Source: Pseudomonas sp. GM21 (GTDB taxonomy: Bacteria; Pseudomonadota; Gammaproteobacteria; Pseudomonadales; Pseudomonadaceae). Taken from it: a stretch of DNA of 64,000 bases. The position numbers and the translations under genes are program-made. The notes under the pieces were generated by a model. The model was not told the origin of the DNA, searched no databases, and saw only the letters and a program-made list of their open reading frames with translations. The stretch covers positions 29,673-93,672 of the forward strand of contig NZ_AKJS01000034.1 in NCBI RefSeq assembly GCF_000282215.1. Direction: 5' to 3'. Below are positions 18,773 to 29,870 of this stretch, piece after piece (within the stretch, counting starts at the first letter, position 1; the number at the start of each line of letters is the position of its first letter).

Positions 18773-19462
18773 ATGTTGAAAGGCTACGGGGCTGTCATCC
18801 TCGATGGCGCATGGCTGACGCTTCAGCTCGCCTTGTCGTCCATGGTCCTGGCCATCGTTCTGGGGCTGATCGGCGTTGCGCTGCGTCTGTCGCCGATTCG
18901 CTGGCTGGCCTGGCTGGGCGATCTGTACTCCACGGTGATCCGCGGTATTCCTGATCTGGTGCTGATCCTGCTGATTTTCTACGGCGGCCAGGACCTGCTC
19001 AACCGCGTTGCACCGCTGCTCGGTTTTGACGATTACATCGACTTGAACCCCTTGGCCGCCGGTATCGGCACCCTGGGTTTCATCTTCGGTGCGTACCTGT
19101 CGGAAACCTTCCGTGGCGCCTTCATGGCAATCCCGAAAGGGCAGGCAGAAGCCGGCATGGCGTACGGCATGAGCAGCTTTCAGGTGTTCTTCCGGGTATT
19201 GGTGCCTCAGATGATTCGCCTGGCGATTCCGGGCTTTACCAATAACTGGCTGGTGTTGACCAAGGCCACCGCGTTGATTTCGGTGGTGGGTCTGCAAGAC
19301 ATGATGTTCAAGGCCAAGCAGGCGGCAGATGCCACCCGCGAGCCTTTCACCTTCTTCCTCGCGGTGGCGGCGATGTACCTGGTGATCACCAGTGTCTCGT
19401 TGCTGGCATTGCGTCACCTTGAGAAGCGCTACTCGGTAGGCGTAAGGGCGGCCGATCTATGA
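18773..19462 (+). CDS. aotQ: Arginine/ornithine ABC transporter permease AotQ
   Basis: The 229-residue inner-membrane subunit is of the His/Glu/Gln/Arg/opine permease type with about five membrane segments. The EAA loop is SETFRGAFMAIPKGQAEAGMAYGM, which contacts the ATPase. GAGG lies before the ATG. The stop overlaps the start of aotM by four bases (ATGA), showing translational coupling. It forms a heterodimer with AotM to move arginine and ornithine into the cytoplasm. Confidence 0.92.
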   Translation: MLKGYGAVILDGAWLTLQLALSSMVLAIVLGLIGVALRLSPIRWLAWLGDLYSTVIRGIPDLVLILLIFYGGQDLLNRVAPLLGFDDYIDLNPLAAGIGTLGFIFGAYLSETFRGAFMAIPKGQAEAGMAYGMSSFQVFFRVLVPQMIRLAIPGFTNNWLVLTKATALISVVGLQDMMFKAKQAADATREPFTFFLAVAAMYLVITSVSLLALRHLEKRYSVGVRAADL

Positions 19463-20157
19463 TCTTCGACTACAACGTCATCTGGGAGGCCATGCCACTG
19501 TACCTCGGTGGCCTGGTGACTACCCTCAAATTGCTCGCGCTGTCGCTGTTTTTTGGCCTGCTGTGCGCGTTGCCGCTGGGCCTGATGCGGGTCTCGAAGA
19601 ACGCGGCCGTCAACATGACTGCCTGGCTCTACACCTACGTGATCCGCGGCACGCCGATGCTGGTGCAGCTGTTTTTGATCTACTACGGGTTGGCGCAATT
19701 CGAAGCGGTACGTGAAAGCTTCCTCTGGCCGTGGCTGTCCAGCGCAACGTTCTGTGCGTGCCTGGCCTTTGCGATCAACACCAGCGCCTACACCGCCGAG
19801 ATCATCGCCGGCAGCCTGCGGGCCACGCCGAATGGCGAGATCGAAGCCGCCAAGGCGATGGGCATGTCGCGCTACAAAATGTACAAGCGCATCCTGCTGC
19901 CATCGGCCCTGCGCCGGGCGCTGCCGCAGTACAGCAACGAAGTGATCATGATGCTGCAGACCACCAGTCTGGCGTCCATCGTGACCCTGATCGACATCAC
20001 CGGTGCCGCGCGCACGGTCAACGCCCAGTTCTACCTGCCGTTTGAGGCGTACATCACGGCGGGCGTGTTCTATCTGTGCCTGACCTTCATTCTGGTGAAG
20101 CTGTTCAAAATGGCCGAGCGCCGCTGGCTGGGCTACCTGGCCCCGCGGAAGCACTGA
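19459..20157 (+). CDS. aotM: Arginine/ornithine ABC transporter permease AotM
   Basis: The 232-residue second permease subunit has the same fold as AotQ and the EAA loop AYTAEIIAGSLRATPNGEIEAAKAMGM. It begins within the aotQ stop codon (ATGA overlap) and ends one base before the aotO start, so the block is tightly coupled. The C-terminus is basic (RRWLGYLAPRKH) and should be cytoplasmic. Confidence 0.92.
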   Translation: MIFDYNVIWEAMPLYLGGLVTTLKLLALSLFFGLLCALPLGLMRVSKNAAVNMTAWLYTYVIRGTPMLVQLFLIYYGLAQFEAVRESFLWPWLSSATFCACLAFAINTSAYTAEIIAGSLRATPNGEIEAAKAMGMSRYKMYKRILLPSALRRALPQYSNEVIMMLQTTSLASIVTLIDITGAARTVNAQFYLPFEAYITAGVFYLCLTFILVKLFKMAERRWLGYLAPRKH

Positions 20158-20158
20158 T

Positions 20159-21271
20159 ATGGAACGCATCGATCATGCATTGCCGTGGAGCCACCTGGGC
20201 AGCGAACGCCAGATTTCGGTGTTCCGTTTCGGCATCGGTGAGCGCAAGGCCTACATCCAGGCCAGCCTGCACGCCGATGAGCTGCCGGGGATGCGCACGG
20301 CCTGGGAGCTGAAAAAGCGCCTGGCCGAGCTCGAAACCCAAGGCTTGCTCAATGGCGTGATCGAGTTGGTCCCAGTGGCCAACCCACTGGGCCTCGGTCA
20401 GCTGTTGCAGGGCAATCATCAGGGGCGGTTCGACGCGGGCAGCGGCAAGAACTTCAACCGCGATTTCGTTGAGCTGAGCGCGCCAGTGGCCGCTGCGCTG
20501 GACGGACATCTGGGTGATGATCCGCACGCTAATATTCGCCTGATCCGTCAGGCAATGGCCGATCATTTGGCCGCATTGCCAGAGGCGAGTAGCCAGTTGC
20601 AAGGCATGCAGCGCATCTTGCTCAGCCACGCCTGCACCGCCGACGTCGTTCTGGATTTGCACTGCGATGCTGAAGCGGCGCTGCACATGTATGCCTTGCC
20701 GCAGCACTGGCCGCAGTGGCGTTCGTTGGCCGCGCACCTGAATGTGCGGGTCGGTTTGCTGGCAGAAGATTCCGGCGGCAGTTCCTTCGACGAGGCCTGT
20801 TCGCTGCCGTGGTTGCGTCTGTCGCGCTTGTTCCCCGATGCGCAAATTCCGCTGGCCTGTCTGGCGACTACCATTGAACTGGGTGGTCAGGCCGATACCG
20901 GTCGTGTTGAGTCAGTGGCTCATGCCGAAGGCATTCTGGCGTTCCTCGCCGAGCAAGGACTGATCAGCGGCGAATGGCCCCAGCCTGCGCAAGAAGCGTG
21001 CGAAGGCCTGCCGTTCGACGGCACTGAATTGCTGTTTGCACCGCACCCGGGTGTGGTGAGTTTCCTGCGTAAACCCGGTGAGTGGATCGAAGCCGGTGAC
21101 GAGATTTTTGAAGTGATCGATCCGTTGTCGGATCGGGTCAGCACGGTGTGTGCTGGTACGTCCGGGGTGCTGTTTGCCATTGAACGGCTGCGTTATGCCC
21201 AACCCGGTTTCTGGCTGGCCAAGGTGGCGGGGCGCGAAGCGCTGCGTCACGGGCGCTTGCTCAACGACTGA
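20159..21271 (+). CDS. aotO: Succinylglutamate desuccinylase/aspartoacylase-family protein AotO
   Basis: This 370-residue M14-type zinc hydrolase fold has metal-site motifs ASLHADELPG and VLDLHCD, and a C-terminal biotinyl-like barrel (GVVSFLRKPGEWIEAGDEIFEVIDPLSDRV). Proteins of this kind sit inside arginine transport operons in Pseudomonas, equivalent to PA0891 in P. aeruginosa. They are not needed for transport itself. The substrate is not established; deacylation of an N-acyl amino acid is likely from the family. It is packed between the permease and ATPase genes. Confidence 0.85.
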   Translation: MERIDHALPWSHLGSERQISVFRFGIGERKAYIQASLHADELPGMRTAWELKKRLAELETQGLLNGVIELVPVANPLGLGQLLQGNHQGRFDAGSGKNFNRDFVELSAPVAAALDGHLGDDPHANIRLIRQAMADHLAALPEASSQLQGMQRILLSHACTADVVLDLHCDAEAALHMYALPQHWPQWRSLAAHLNVRVGLLAEDSGGSSFDEACSLPWLRLSRLFPDAQIPLACLATTIELGGQADTGRVESVAHAEGILAFLAEQGLISGEWPQPAQEACEGLPFDGTELLFAPHPGVVSFLRKPGEWIEAGDEIFEVIDPLSDRVSTVCAGTSGVLFAIERLRYAQPGFWLAKVAGREALRHGRLLND

Positions 21272-21298
21272 CTGACTGTTTTTGTGAGAACCGACCGC

Positions 21299-22063
21299 AT
21301 GTACAAACTTGAAGTCCAAGACCTGCATAAACGCTATGGCAGTCACGAAGTGCTCAAGGGCGTGTCCCTGAAAGCGGCGGCTGGCGATGTGATCAGCATC
21401 ATCGGCTCCAGTGGCTCCGGCAAAAGTACCTTCCTGCGCTGCATCAACCTGCTGGAGCAGCCGCACGCGGGCAAGATTCTGCTCAACAACGAAGAGCTGA
21501 AACTGGTCGCCAACAAGGACGGCGCTCTGAAGGCGGCCGACCCGAAACAGCTGCAACGCATGCGTTCGCGCCTGTCGATGGTGTTCCAGCATTTCAACCT
21601 GTGGTCGCACATGACCGCGCTGGAAAACATCATGGAAGCGCCGGTTCACGTACTGGGCATGTCCAAGGCCGAAGCCCGGGAAAAAGCCGAGCACTACCTG
21701 AACAAGGTAGGCGTGGGTCACCGCAAGGACGCCTACCCTGGCCACATGTCCGGCGGCGAACAGCAGCGAGTGGCCATTGCCCGTGCGCTGGCGATGGAAC
21801 CTGAAGTGATGCTGTTTGACGAGCCGACGTCCGCACTCGACCCGGAACTGGTCGGCGACGTGCTGAAAGTCATGCAGGCCCTGGCCCAGGAAGGCCGGAC
21901 CATGGTGGTGGTGACGCACGAAATGGGCTTTGCCCGTGAAGTGTCGAACCAGTTGGTGTTCCTGCACAAAGGTGTCGTCGAAGAAAGTGGCAACCCGCGT
22001 GAAGTGCTGGTTAATCCGCAGTCTGAACGTTTGCAACAATTCCTCTCGGGCAGCCTCAAGTAA
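21299..22063 (+). CDS. aotP: Arginine/ornithine ABC transporter ATPase
   Basis: The 254-residue ABC ATPase has Walker [10 protein letters not shown], a Q-loop in [11 protein letters not shown], the signature [14 protein letters not shown], Walker [13 protein letters not shown] and the switch histidine in VVVTHEMGF. It powers import through AotQ-AotM. I chose ATG 21299 because [14 protein letters not shown] is the usual beginning. A GTG five codons earlier (21284) is also open. A paired REP element lies between it and argR. Confidence 0.93.
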   Translation: MYKLEVQDLHKRYGSHEVLKGVSLKAAAGDVISIIGSSGSGKSTFLRCINLLEQPHAGKILLNNEELKLVANKDGALKAADPKQLQRMRSRLSMVFQHFNLWSHMTALENIMEAPVHVLGMSKAEAREKAEHYLNKVGVGHRKDAYPGHMSGGEQQRVAIARALAMEPEVMLFDEPTSALDPELVGDVLKVMQALAQEGRTMVVVTHEMGFAREVSNQLVFLHKGVVEESGNPREVLVNPQSERLQQFLSGSLK

Positions 22064-22125
22064 TAGCTCCCGTTACGCACTGGGATAGTGCATGCTTCGC
22101 AATTTAGAGGCTGGCCCCGATCCCC

Positions 22126-22215
22126 TGTGGGAGCGAGCCTGCTCGCGAATGCGGTGTGACATTCAACGTAGATGTCGACTGATTCACCGCTTTCGCGAGC
22201 AGGCTCGCTCCCACA
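22126..22215. repeat. Paired REP element, family C
   Basis: The arms TGTGGGAGCGAGCCTGCTCG.. (from 22126) and the inverse copy ending ..CTCGCTCCCACA (22215) are perfect complements over 24 bp. It sits inside the aot-argR cluster. Confidence 0.88.
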
Positions 22216-22308
22216 TTTAGATCGCTGCAGGTTTTGAGATTTGCGTTCATTTACGGGCTAGCATTGGTCCGTGCCTTCATTACTGATTTTCGTTTCGGAT
22301 TGCCCGCC

Positions 22309-23289
22309 ATGACTGCCCATCGAATTGGTTTCCTGATTTGGCCCAGCACTAAAGCACTGACGCTTGCGCTGGCTGAGGAGGCCTTGCGTGTTGCCCAGCG
22401 TGTGCATCCGGACGTGGTTTACGAACTGTCGTTTTTGCAGGCCGAACCGCCGACCGAAGGCGCCTGGCAATTGCCGGGTGAACCGTGGGCCGGCAAGCTC
22501 GAAAATTTCCAGAAGCTGTTTCTGCTCGCCGATGAGCCACCGACCACACTCGCGCCGGCGCTCAGCAGTGCGTTGAAACAATTGGTGCGGGCCGGTTGCG
22601 TGATTGGCGGTTTGTCGGCCGGTGTCTACCCATTGGCGCAATTGGGTTTGCTCGACGGCTATCGCGCTGCCGTGCATTGGCGCTGGCAGGACGATTTCGC
22701 CGAACGCTTCCCGAAAGTCATCGCCACCAGCCATCTATTCGATTGGGATCGCGATCGCCTGACGGCGTGCGGCGGCCTGTCGGTACTCGACTTGCTGTTG
22801 GCAGTATTGGCCCGTGATCACGGCGCCGAACTGGCCGGCGCCGTGTCCGAAGAGTTGGTCGTCGAGCGCATCCGCGAAGGCGGCGAGCGCCAACGCATTC
22901 CGCTGCAAAACCGTCTCGGTTCCAGCCATCCCAAGCTCACGCAAGCGGTGTTGCTGATGGAAGCCAACATCGAAGAGCCGCTGACCACCGACGAAATCGC
23001 CCAGCATGTGTGCGTATCCCGTCGACAGCTGGAGCGCATCTTCAAGCAATACCTCAACCGTGTGCCGAGCCAGTATTACCTTGAGCTGCGCTTGAATAAG
23101 GCGCGGCAGATGTTGATGCAAACCAGCAAGTCGATCATCCAGATCGGCCTGTCGTGTGGCTTCTCTTCGGGGCCGCATTTCTCCAGCGCCTACCGCAACT
23201 TCTTCGGTGCCACGCCGCGGGAGGATCGCAACCAGCGGCGCAGCAGCAGCCCGTTCGAGTTGTCGTCGGTGCCATCCGAGCGCGGTTGA
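22309..23289 (+). CDS. argR: Arginine-responsive AraC/XylS-type regulator ArgR
   Basis: The 326-residue regulator has an N-terminal GATase1-like (DJ-1/PfpI) domain (HRIGFLIWPSTKALTLALAEE ... AGCVIGGLSAGVYPLAQLGLLDG ... TACGGLSVLDLLLAVLARDHG). The C-terminal AraC DNA-binding domain includes TTDEIAQHVCVSRRQLERIFKQYL and IIQIGLSCGFSSGPHFSSAYRNFFGATP. This is the Pseudomonas ArgR type, not the hexameric E. coli ArgR. It activates aot and aru operons on arginine. The ATG at 22309 matches the usual start; the frame is open further upstream. The stop is one base from the stop of the convergent LRR gene. Confidence 0.92.
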   Translation: MTAHRIGFLIWPSTKALTLALAEEALRVAQRVHPDVVYELSFLQAEPPTEGAWQLPGEPWAGKLENFQKLFLLADEPPTTLAPALSSALKQLVRAGCVIGGLSAGVYPLAQLGLLDGYRAAVHWRWQDDFAERFPKVIATSHLFDWDRDRLTACGGLSVLDLLLAVLARDHGAELAGAVSEELVVERIREGGERQRIPLQNRLGSSHPKLTQAVLLMEANIEEPLTTDEIAQHVCVSRRQLERIFKQYLNRVPSQYYLELRLNKARQMLMQTSKSIIQIGLSCGFSSGPHFSSAYRNFFGATPREDRNQRRSSSPFELSSVPSERG

Positions 23290-23290
23290 G

Positions 23291-26200
23291 TTACTCGTCG
23301 ATCTCGGAACCTTCAGAGGTGGAAATTTCCATTTCCCCTCGATTGATGACTTCGTCCAAGCCGAAATCTGCTCCCGTGCGTTCGTAATAATTGATTAGCC
23401 GTAACAGGCTTTCCTCTGACAACGGGTTGCCTCTCAACGTAATGTTTTCCGCAGTTTCCACTGGCAGTTCCATCAAGTCGCTGGGTACTGTGGTGATCGC
23501 ATTCGAGCTCAAATCCGCCCAGTCCAGTTCCTCCAGGTTAAGCAAGCCTTTGGGTATTTCGGTGATGCCGGCGTTGTTGAGCAGGACGGTCGCCAACCCC
23601 GGCATTTGCGAAAGATCAGGTGGTTGTGTCAGTGGGTTATAGCCCAGGTCGAGATAATCGAGCTGGTCCATTCCGGCCAGTGCGTTTGCCGACTCTGCTG
23701 ACAGGCTGACACGACAGTTGGGAAGCGACAGTGACCTGAGTTTTCCCATGTTGAACACGGCATCGGGAATGTCACCTAGCGTGCAGTTGCGCAACCTCAG
23801 GCTTTTGAGGTTCGGGAAGGCCTCCAGGAATCGGCCGGCACGTGTCAAGCCATCCTCACTCAGCAACTCCAGCGCGGACACATGACTGAAGTCTGCACTC
23901 AGGGTGGGCAGTTCTCCGATGATGATCGGGCGAATGCTCAACTCGTAAGTGGGTTCCAGGCTGTCGCCGAAATCATCCAGTGCGGCTTCACGCTGCCAGC
24001 ACTTCTCCACCAGTTGCTTGAACTCGTCGCGGTTGGCTTGCTCGGCAATCAGTTGCAGGGGGCTGAACGGTTCGCCTGTTAAAGGATGCTGGGCGGGAAG
24101 GTCGGCGGTCCAGGCAGACAAATCGGTTCTCAAGCGAGTCAGCTCCTCTTCCAGGCGCGACAGGTCTGCCCGACCATCCTCCAGTGTGCCCGGCAACTCG
24201 TAGACAAATTCACTCGCTTGCTCGACTTCCATACCAGGGTACAGCGTCCTGACGCGATCAATATCCGCCTCGGGTGCGTAGACCCCCATGTCGTAAGCGC
24301 TGTCGAAATGATGTTGTTTGACAAGTTCCCGTGAGCGGTTGGAAATCGGGTTGTGCGTAAGGTGCACACCGCGTTTTTCGTACAGCGAACTCTCGAACAA
24401 CTCGACAGGCAACTCACTGATCTTGTTGTTCATCAGCAGGAGGGTATCGAGTTTTGGATGCTGCAGGGCTCCGACCGGGATGGCGGTCAAGTTGGTATCG
24501 CTTAGATCAAGGTGAACAAGTTCGTTCATCGAGTCGATGCGAGGTACGATTTCGAACGGGTTTTTGTACAGGTCCAGCATGACCAATTTGTTCAATGCAG
24601 TCAGTTTTGACCACGTGGCAGTGTTCATCCTGATACCGCAATTACTTAACACCAGCGCATCGAGGTTCGGCATTCGGGTGATGGCCTCGGGGAGGGTGGT
24701 CAAGGCGAAACGGCGCAGCTCCAGGCGGCGAAGCCCACTAAATCGGTTCAGGAACTCCGACACACCCTGCGCAGTATGATTACCTTCCAGAGATAGCAGC
24801 GACACATGGCTGAAGTCGGCGGTGAGTGTCGGCATGTCGCCCAGGATCGGTTCTGCAAACCTCAGCACATACTGCTCGCTGCCATCTGGCGCGTCGAAAT
24901 CCCGTTCGGACTGGCGGCGCCAGCTGCGCTGGATTTCCTGGGCTAGCTGGGTGCGATTGCGACGCGCGACCTCGCGGTCCAGATCGCTCAGTGCAAGTCG
25001 GGTTTGCGGGTGGGCGGTCGGGGCGTCGTTGATCCAGCGCCCCAGATCCTGGTGCAGACGGGCCAGCTCGTTTGCCAGCCGTGATAGTTCTACACGGGCG
25101 CCACTGGGATGACGCTGCAGCATGAGGACCATGGACTGGATTTCGTCCTCGGAGATGCTTGGGTAAACCTCGCGCACCCTTTCGTTGAGCGTTGGCGTTG
25201 CGGGACCAATGTGCGGGTAACCTTCCGTACCTCCGGGCAGGCGCATGGTCGTTGGATCATAGAAGGGTTTTCGATGAGGGTTTTTCGCAAAGAGTGCACG
25301 AAGCTGTGGGTGGTCCAGGGCCTGCGTGGAAATGCGCTGTTTGAGCAGTAGCCCTTCTCCAATGGAGAAGCCCTGTGTGGTGCGCTCGGTATCCGGCAGT
25401 GCCTGAAGGATGGCTTGATAAAAGTCGCCAGAGAACAGCGGCGTCTGGCTGTCATCAAGCACTTGGTAAACGCCGTTTTCGTTGCGCACCAGCGTTTTTC
25501 GGATCGATGCGTCGACGGGTCCAATGCTGTCGCGCACGGTCCCGTCAGGGGCGAAGTCCCTCACCTCGATGCGCACATCGGCAGGCCATCCGGGTAGCAA
25601 ATCCAGGCTGTGCAAGGCGAGCGTGTGGGTGTCTGCGGTCGCCAGGGCATCAGAAAAGAGGCCTTCATAGGCTCGGGATGCGCGCACAGCCTCCAGGGCT
25701 TTTCTTGCTACGTCCTTCAGGCGTTGAGGTGTGGTCCCATTGTGCAATTGCCTCAGTTCGTTACCCGACGCATTGCTCGCCAGCTCATGAGCAATATCGG
25801 TCGGTAGCCCCTCAAAGTCGGCGAGCAGTCGTTGGGTGGGCAGGTCTTCGGTCGTTTCCTGTTCGCGATAACGAAGCTCGAACAGCGACTTGCGGTAGTT
25901 TCGGGCGATATCCGCGGTTTGCTTTCGCAAGGTATGTGTCTGGGCTCCCGGTTCGGGCAGGAGGGTATCGACAGGCCATGAGTCGAACCGGGTCAGCAAC
26001 TGATGCTGCATGAGCGGATCAGCCTTGCTGTATTGCTCAGGCTGGTCGCTGCCAATCTGTTCGATAAACGTCTGAATATCCCGGTCGATCCTGAATCGCT
26101 TGATCGTGTCGGTCAGCAGCGATGGCGGGCGATGGTTTTCGACATGGGTTTCTCGCAGCACGTTGTCGTGATAACCGCTGATTCGCAGAATCTGTTCACG

Positions 26201-28135
26201 CTCGGCGCTGGAAAACGATTCGACACTGTGCCCTAGACGCCGCAGGACGGTTTCCCGGTTCCAATGCAGGGGTTGCTCCAGTTCTGTTTGCCAGGCGCCA
26301 TGACCGTTGTGCCGCAATGACGGCTTATAGCTGTCATTGTTGCTTGGGTGTTCAATCTGAAACTGAAGGGCATCGCGAGTTGGCCGTACGGCGTACAGTT
26401 TTCCTTCAAGAGGCAGAAGCGTTTTGCCCTCGTGGCGGTACAGGCCCAGGAGATCGGGGTTTTTCTCTGCCGGCAGTTCGATGGTTTGTTCGTACGGCGC
26501 CAGATCCGGCTTCCAGTATCTGGTTTTGCCCTCTGGTGTGGGTACGGGTTTTAGCGGCGCGATAAGTGCCGCCGTTTCGCGGGATAGGAGGCGACTGAAG
26601 GTGCCGGCGGCGATGGCGCCGCCCACCGCGAAGGTTCCCACTTGCACCGCCGTTTCGACGATGCCGATCAAGTGCTCGAACGCTTGTTTTTTCAGCCCTT
26701 GCGCCCAGTCAATGATCCCTTCAAAGGTCTCGTCGAGAAGCTGGTAGGCCATATAGGCCAGCATCAACTCGCCCAGAAACGGCACAAAGGGCAGGGCAAC
26801 GAACGTCGCTACTTCAAGGATCGTGGAGGCGATTTTGCTGAACGCGTCCCACAGCGCCCATCGCGCAGTTTGATCGACACGAGCGGTGGAGACGGCGATT
26901 GTGCTCGCGTCGTTGATGATTTTGTTCAGTTGTCGTTGGTACAGGTGATTCCACAGGCCCGCTCTGAACGGCGTCATCGAAAATTGCAGGTTAGGCTTGT
27001 CGATGGGCGTTTCGCGCCAGCTTGGCAGTGGATCGCCGTGAGTGTGTTGATGCCATGTCACCATTCGCAAGCGACTGTTAAGGTCGGCAAAAAAATGCCC
27101 TCGTTCCGCGTGATCGACGAAGCGGCTGAAGAAGGTTTGATAAGCGGGCGAACGCAGCTTGCGGGTCAGTTCGGTCATGAACGCCACGGTGTCGGCGTAC
27201 AGCTTGAGCGGATGCTGCGGGTCATCCGGAATGTAGGCAATGATGCGGGTAGCCTTGGTTGCCCGGCTCGATTTGGCACCAAAAATGACAATGCCGGTCA
27301 GCGATGAAGACATCATCGTCAGGTCATGACAATGCAGGGGGTGACCGTCCCAAAGCAGGCTCGCGCGTCCTTCCAGTACGCGGTAGATCGCGTTGAAGGC
27401 GTCGCTATCAATATCACTGCGTGCATGGGCCAGGTGCAACGCAGAGCGCAGTGCCGCTTTGTTCGCGCTCATGACATTCGGTTTCAAGACGGCCCCGATC
27501 ACCGGGTTGGTCAACCCCAGGTTTTCTTTTAGGTAGGCGTTGTACTGGCCGCCGATGTCCAGCTCCCGGCACAACCGGGTAAAGCCTGGAATCGTGATTT
27601 TTCGGGAAACCAGCGGCAGGGTTTCGAACTGCCCTGTAGGCGACGGTTTGGTGATAAACGTCGAAGCCGGCTCATAGGCATCAGCCTCGGTCTCTGACGC
27701 CTGAAAGTTGTGCAACGCTGCGTCTAGCAGCGATACCGTCCATGTGCGGGCGGCGCCGGTCTTGATCGCGAAGAAGGGCGTGGCTTGGGGGATGTACAGG
27801 CGCAGGAAGGTGGTTTTGACGTCTACGTCCAGGTCGAACCGGGCTTTCAGGGCCGGCCCCAGAATCGACTCGGCAAAATCCCGGGCGTTTTGCAGTTTTG
27901 CCAACATCGAGCCCAACCGGTTTCGCTGGGCCAGGTGAGTCTGGCTTGAGGTTTTCAGCACCTGATGTTGCAGTCGGTCCGCCGTGCGGTGCCACTGGGG
28001 CACTTCAAGGCTGGCGTTCTTCAGGGCGTTGCGCGTTTCGACTGAGGATTCCAATACCCACGCGGGCAGGTTTCGGTAGAGGTGATGAAAATGGGTGTCC
28101 GGTTGGCTGCCGAGTTCAATATCGTCTTGATTCAT
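23291..28135 (-). CDS. Giant dermonecrotic-toxin/LRR protein lacking a visible NEL ligase domain
   Basis: The 1614-residue protein has no signal peptide. The N-terminal half is like the DUF6543 'dermonecrotic toxin' region of Pseudomonas LRR/NEL proteins, with hydrophobic helices at about 435-471 and 487-513. Two copies of a module follow: a linker of about 80-90 residues ending in LPTL(T/S)ADFSHVS, then leucine-rich repeats. Copy one spans about 1010-1265 and copy two about 1315-1578. Related proteins usually continue after the repeats into a cysteine-dependent NEL E3 ubiquitin ligase domain. Here the chain stops about 35 residues after the last repeat in an acidic tail (SEGSEIDE). It is probably an effector or toxin-like protein. 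AAGGGA precedes the ATG. Confidence 0.8.
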   Translation of the reverse strand: MNQDDIELGSQPDTHFHHLYRNLPAWVLESSVETRNALKNASLEVPQWHRTADRLQHQVLKTSSQTHLAQRNRLGSMLAKLQNARDFAESILGPALKARFDLDVDVKTTFLRLYIPQATPFFAIKTGAARTWTVSLLDAALHNFQASETEADAYEPASTFITKPSPTGQFETLPLVSRKITIPGFTRLCRELDIGGQYNAYLKENLGLTNPVIGAVLKPNVMSANKAALRSALHLAHARSDIDSDAFNAIYRVLEGRASLLWDGHPLHCHDLTMMSSSLTGIVIFGAKSSRATKATRIIAYIPDDPQHPLKLYADTVAFMTELTRKLRSPAYQTFFSRFVDHAERGHFFADLNSRLRMVTWHQHTHGDPLPSWRETPIDKPNLQFSMTPFRAGLWNHLYQRQLNKIINDASTIAVSTARVDQTARWALWDAFSKIASTILEVATFVALPFVPFLGELMLAYMAYQLLDETFEGIIDWAQGLKKQAFEHLIGIVETAVQVGTFAVGGAIAAGTFSRLLSRETAALIAPLKPVPTPEGKTRYWKPDLAPYEQTIELPAEKNPDLLGLYRHEGKTLLPLEGKLYAVRPTRDALQFQIEHPSNNDSYKPSLRHNGHGAWQTELEQPLHWNRETVLRRLGHSVESFSSAEREQILRISGYHDNVLRETHVENHRPPSLLTDTIKRFRIDRDIQTFIEQIGSDQPEQYSKADPLMQHQLLTRFDSWPVDTLLPEPGAQTHTLRKQTADIARNYRKSLFELRYREQETTEDLPTQRLLADFEGLPTDIAHELASNASGNELRQLHNGTTPQRLKDVARKALEAVRASRAYEGLFSDALATADTHTLALHSLDLLPGWPADVRIEVRDFAPDGTVRDSIGPVDASIRKTLVRNENGVYQVLDDSQTPLFSGDFYQAILQALPDTERTTQGFSIGEGLLLKQRISTQALDHPQLRALFAKNPHRKPFYDPTTMRLPGGTEGYPHIGPATPTLNERVREVYPSISEDEIQSMVLMLQRHPSGARVELSRLANELARLHQDLGRWINDAPTAHPQTRLALSDLDREVARRNRTQLAQEIQRSWRRQSERDFDAPDGSEQYVLRFAEPILGDMPTLTADFSHVSLLSLEGNHTAQGVSEFLNRFSGLRRLELRRFALTTLPEAITRMPNLDALVLSNCGIRMNTATWSKLTALNKLVMLDLYKNPFEIVPRIDSMNELVHLDLSDTNLTAIPVGALQHPKLDTLLLMNNKISELPVELFESSLYEKRGVHLTHNPISNRSRELVKQHHFDSAYDMGVYAPEADIDRVRTLYPGMEVEQASEFVYELPGTLEDGRADLSRLEEELTRLRTDLSAWTADLPAQHPLTGEPFSPLQLIAEQANRDEFKQLVEKCWQREAALDDFGDSLEPTYELSIRPIIIGELPTLSADFSHVSALELLSEDGLTRAGRFLEAFPNLKSLRLRNCTLGDIPDAVFNMGKLRSLSLPNCRVSLSAESANALAGMDQLDYLDLGYNPLTQPPDLSQMPGLATVLLNNAGITEIPKGLLNLEELDWADLSSNAITTVPSDLMELPVETAENITLRGNPLSEESLLRLINYYERTGADFGLDEVINRGEMEISTSEGSEIDE

Positions 28136-28276
28136 GCGCTATTCCCTTAGCGTTTGGTTTGAGCCCCAGCAAAACAGACGAGGATGCAGTGCGTGCGGTA
28201 CATATTTACCGCACCGGTCGACAAGCCTGCCTATAACCTGTGCCGGCGGTTTAAACTGCGCCTTTGCGACGCTATA

Positions 28277-29643
<1,367 letters not shown>

Positions 29644-29704
29644 TAGACCCTTCGGCGCCTGATTGTTCAGGCGTCGAACCCAATTTTTATGCCGGGCCGG
29701 ATCA

Positions 29705-29800
29705 AACTGTGGGAGCCAGCCTGCTGGCGATGAGGGCCTGACAGCCAACATCATTGTTGCCTGGCAGGACGCTATCGCTAGCAGGCTAGCTCCCACAGTT
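29705..29800. repeat. Paired REP element, family C variant
   Basis: The arms AACTGTGGGAGCCAGCCTGC.. (29705-29731) and the inverse ..GGCTAGCTCCCACAGTT (29774-29800) match with a few compensated changes. It lies between aruC and aruF. Confidence 0.85.
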
Positions 29801-29870
29801 GACTCTGAGTTGTTTCAGGGATGGCCCGGGATTTTTTCTTTTGTAAGTTCTGAGATTAAGGAGTGACACC

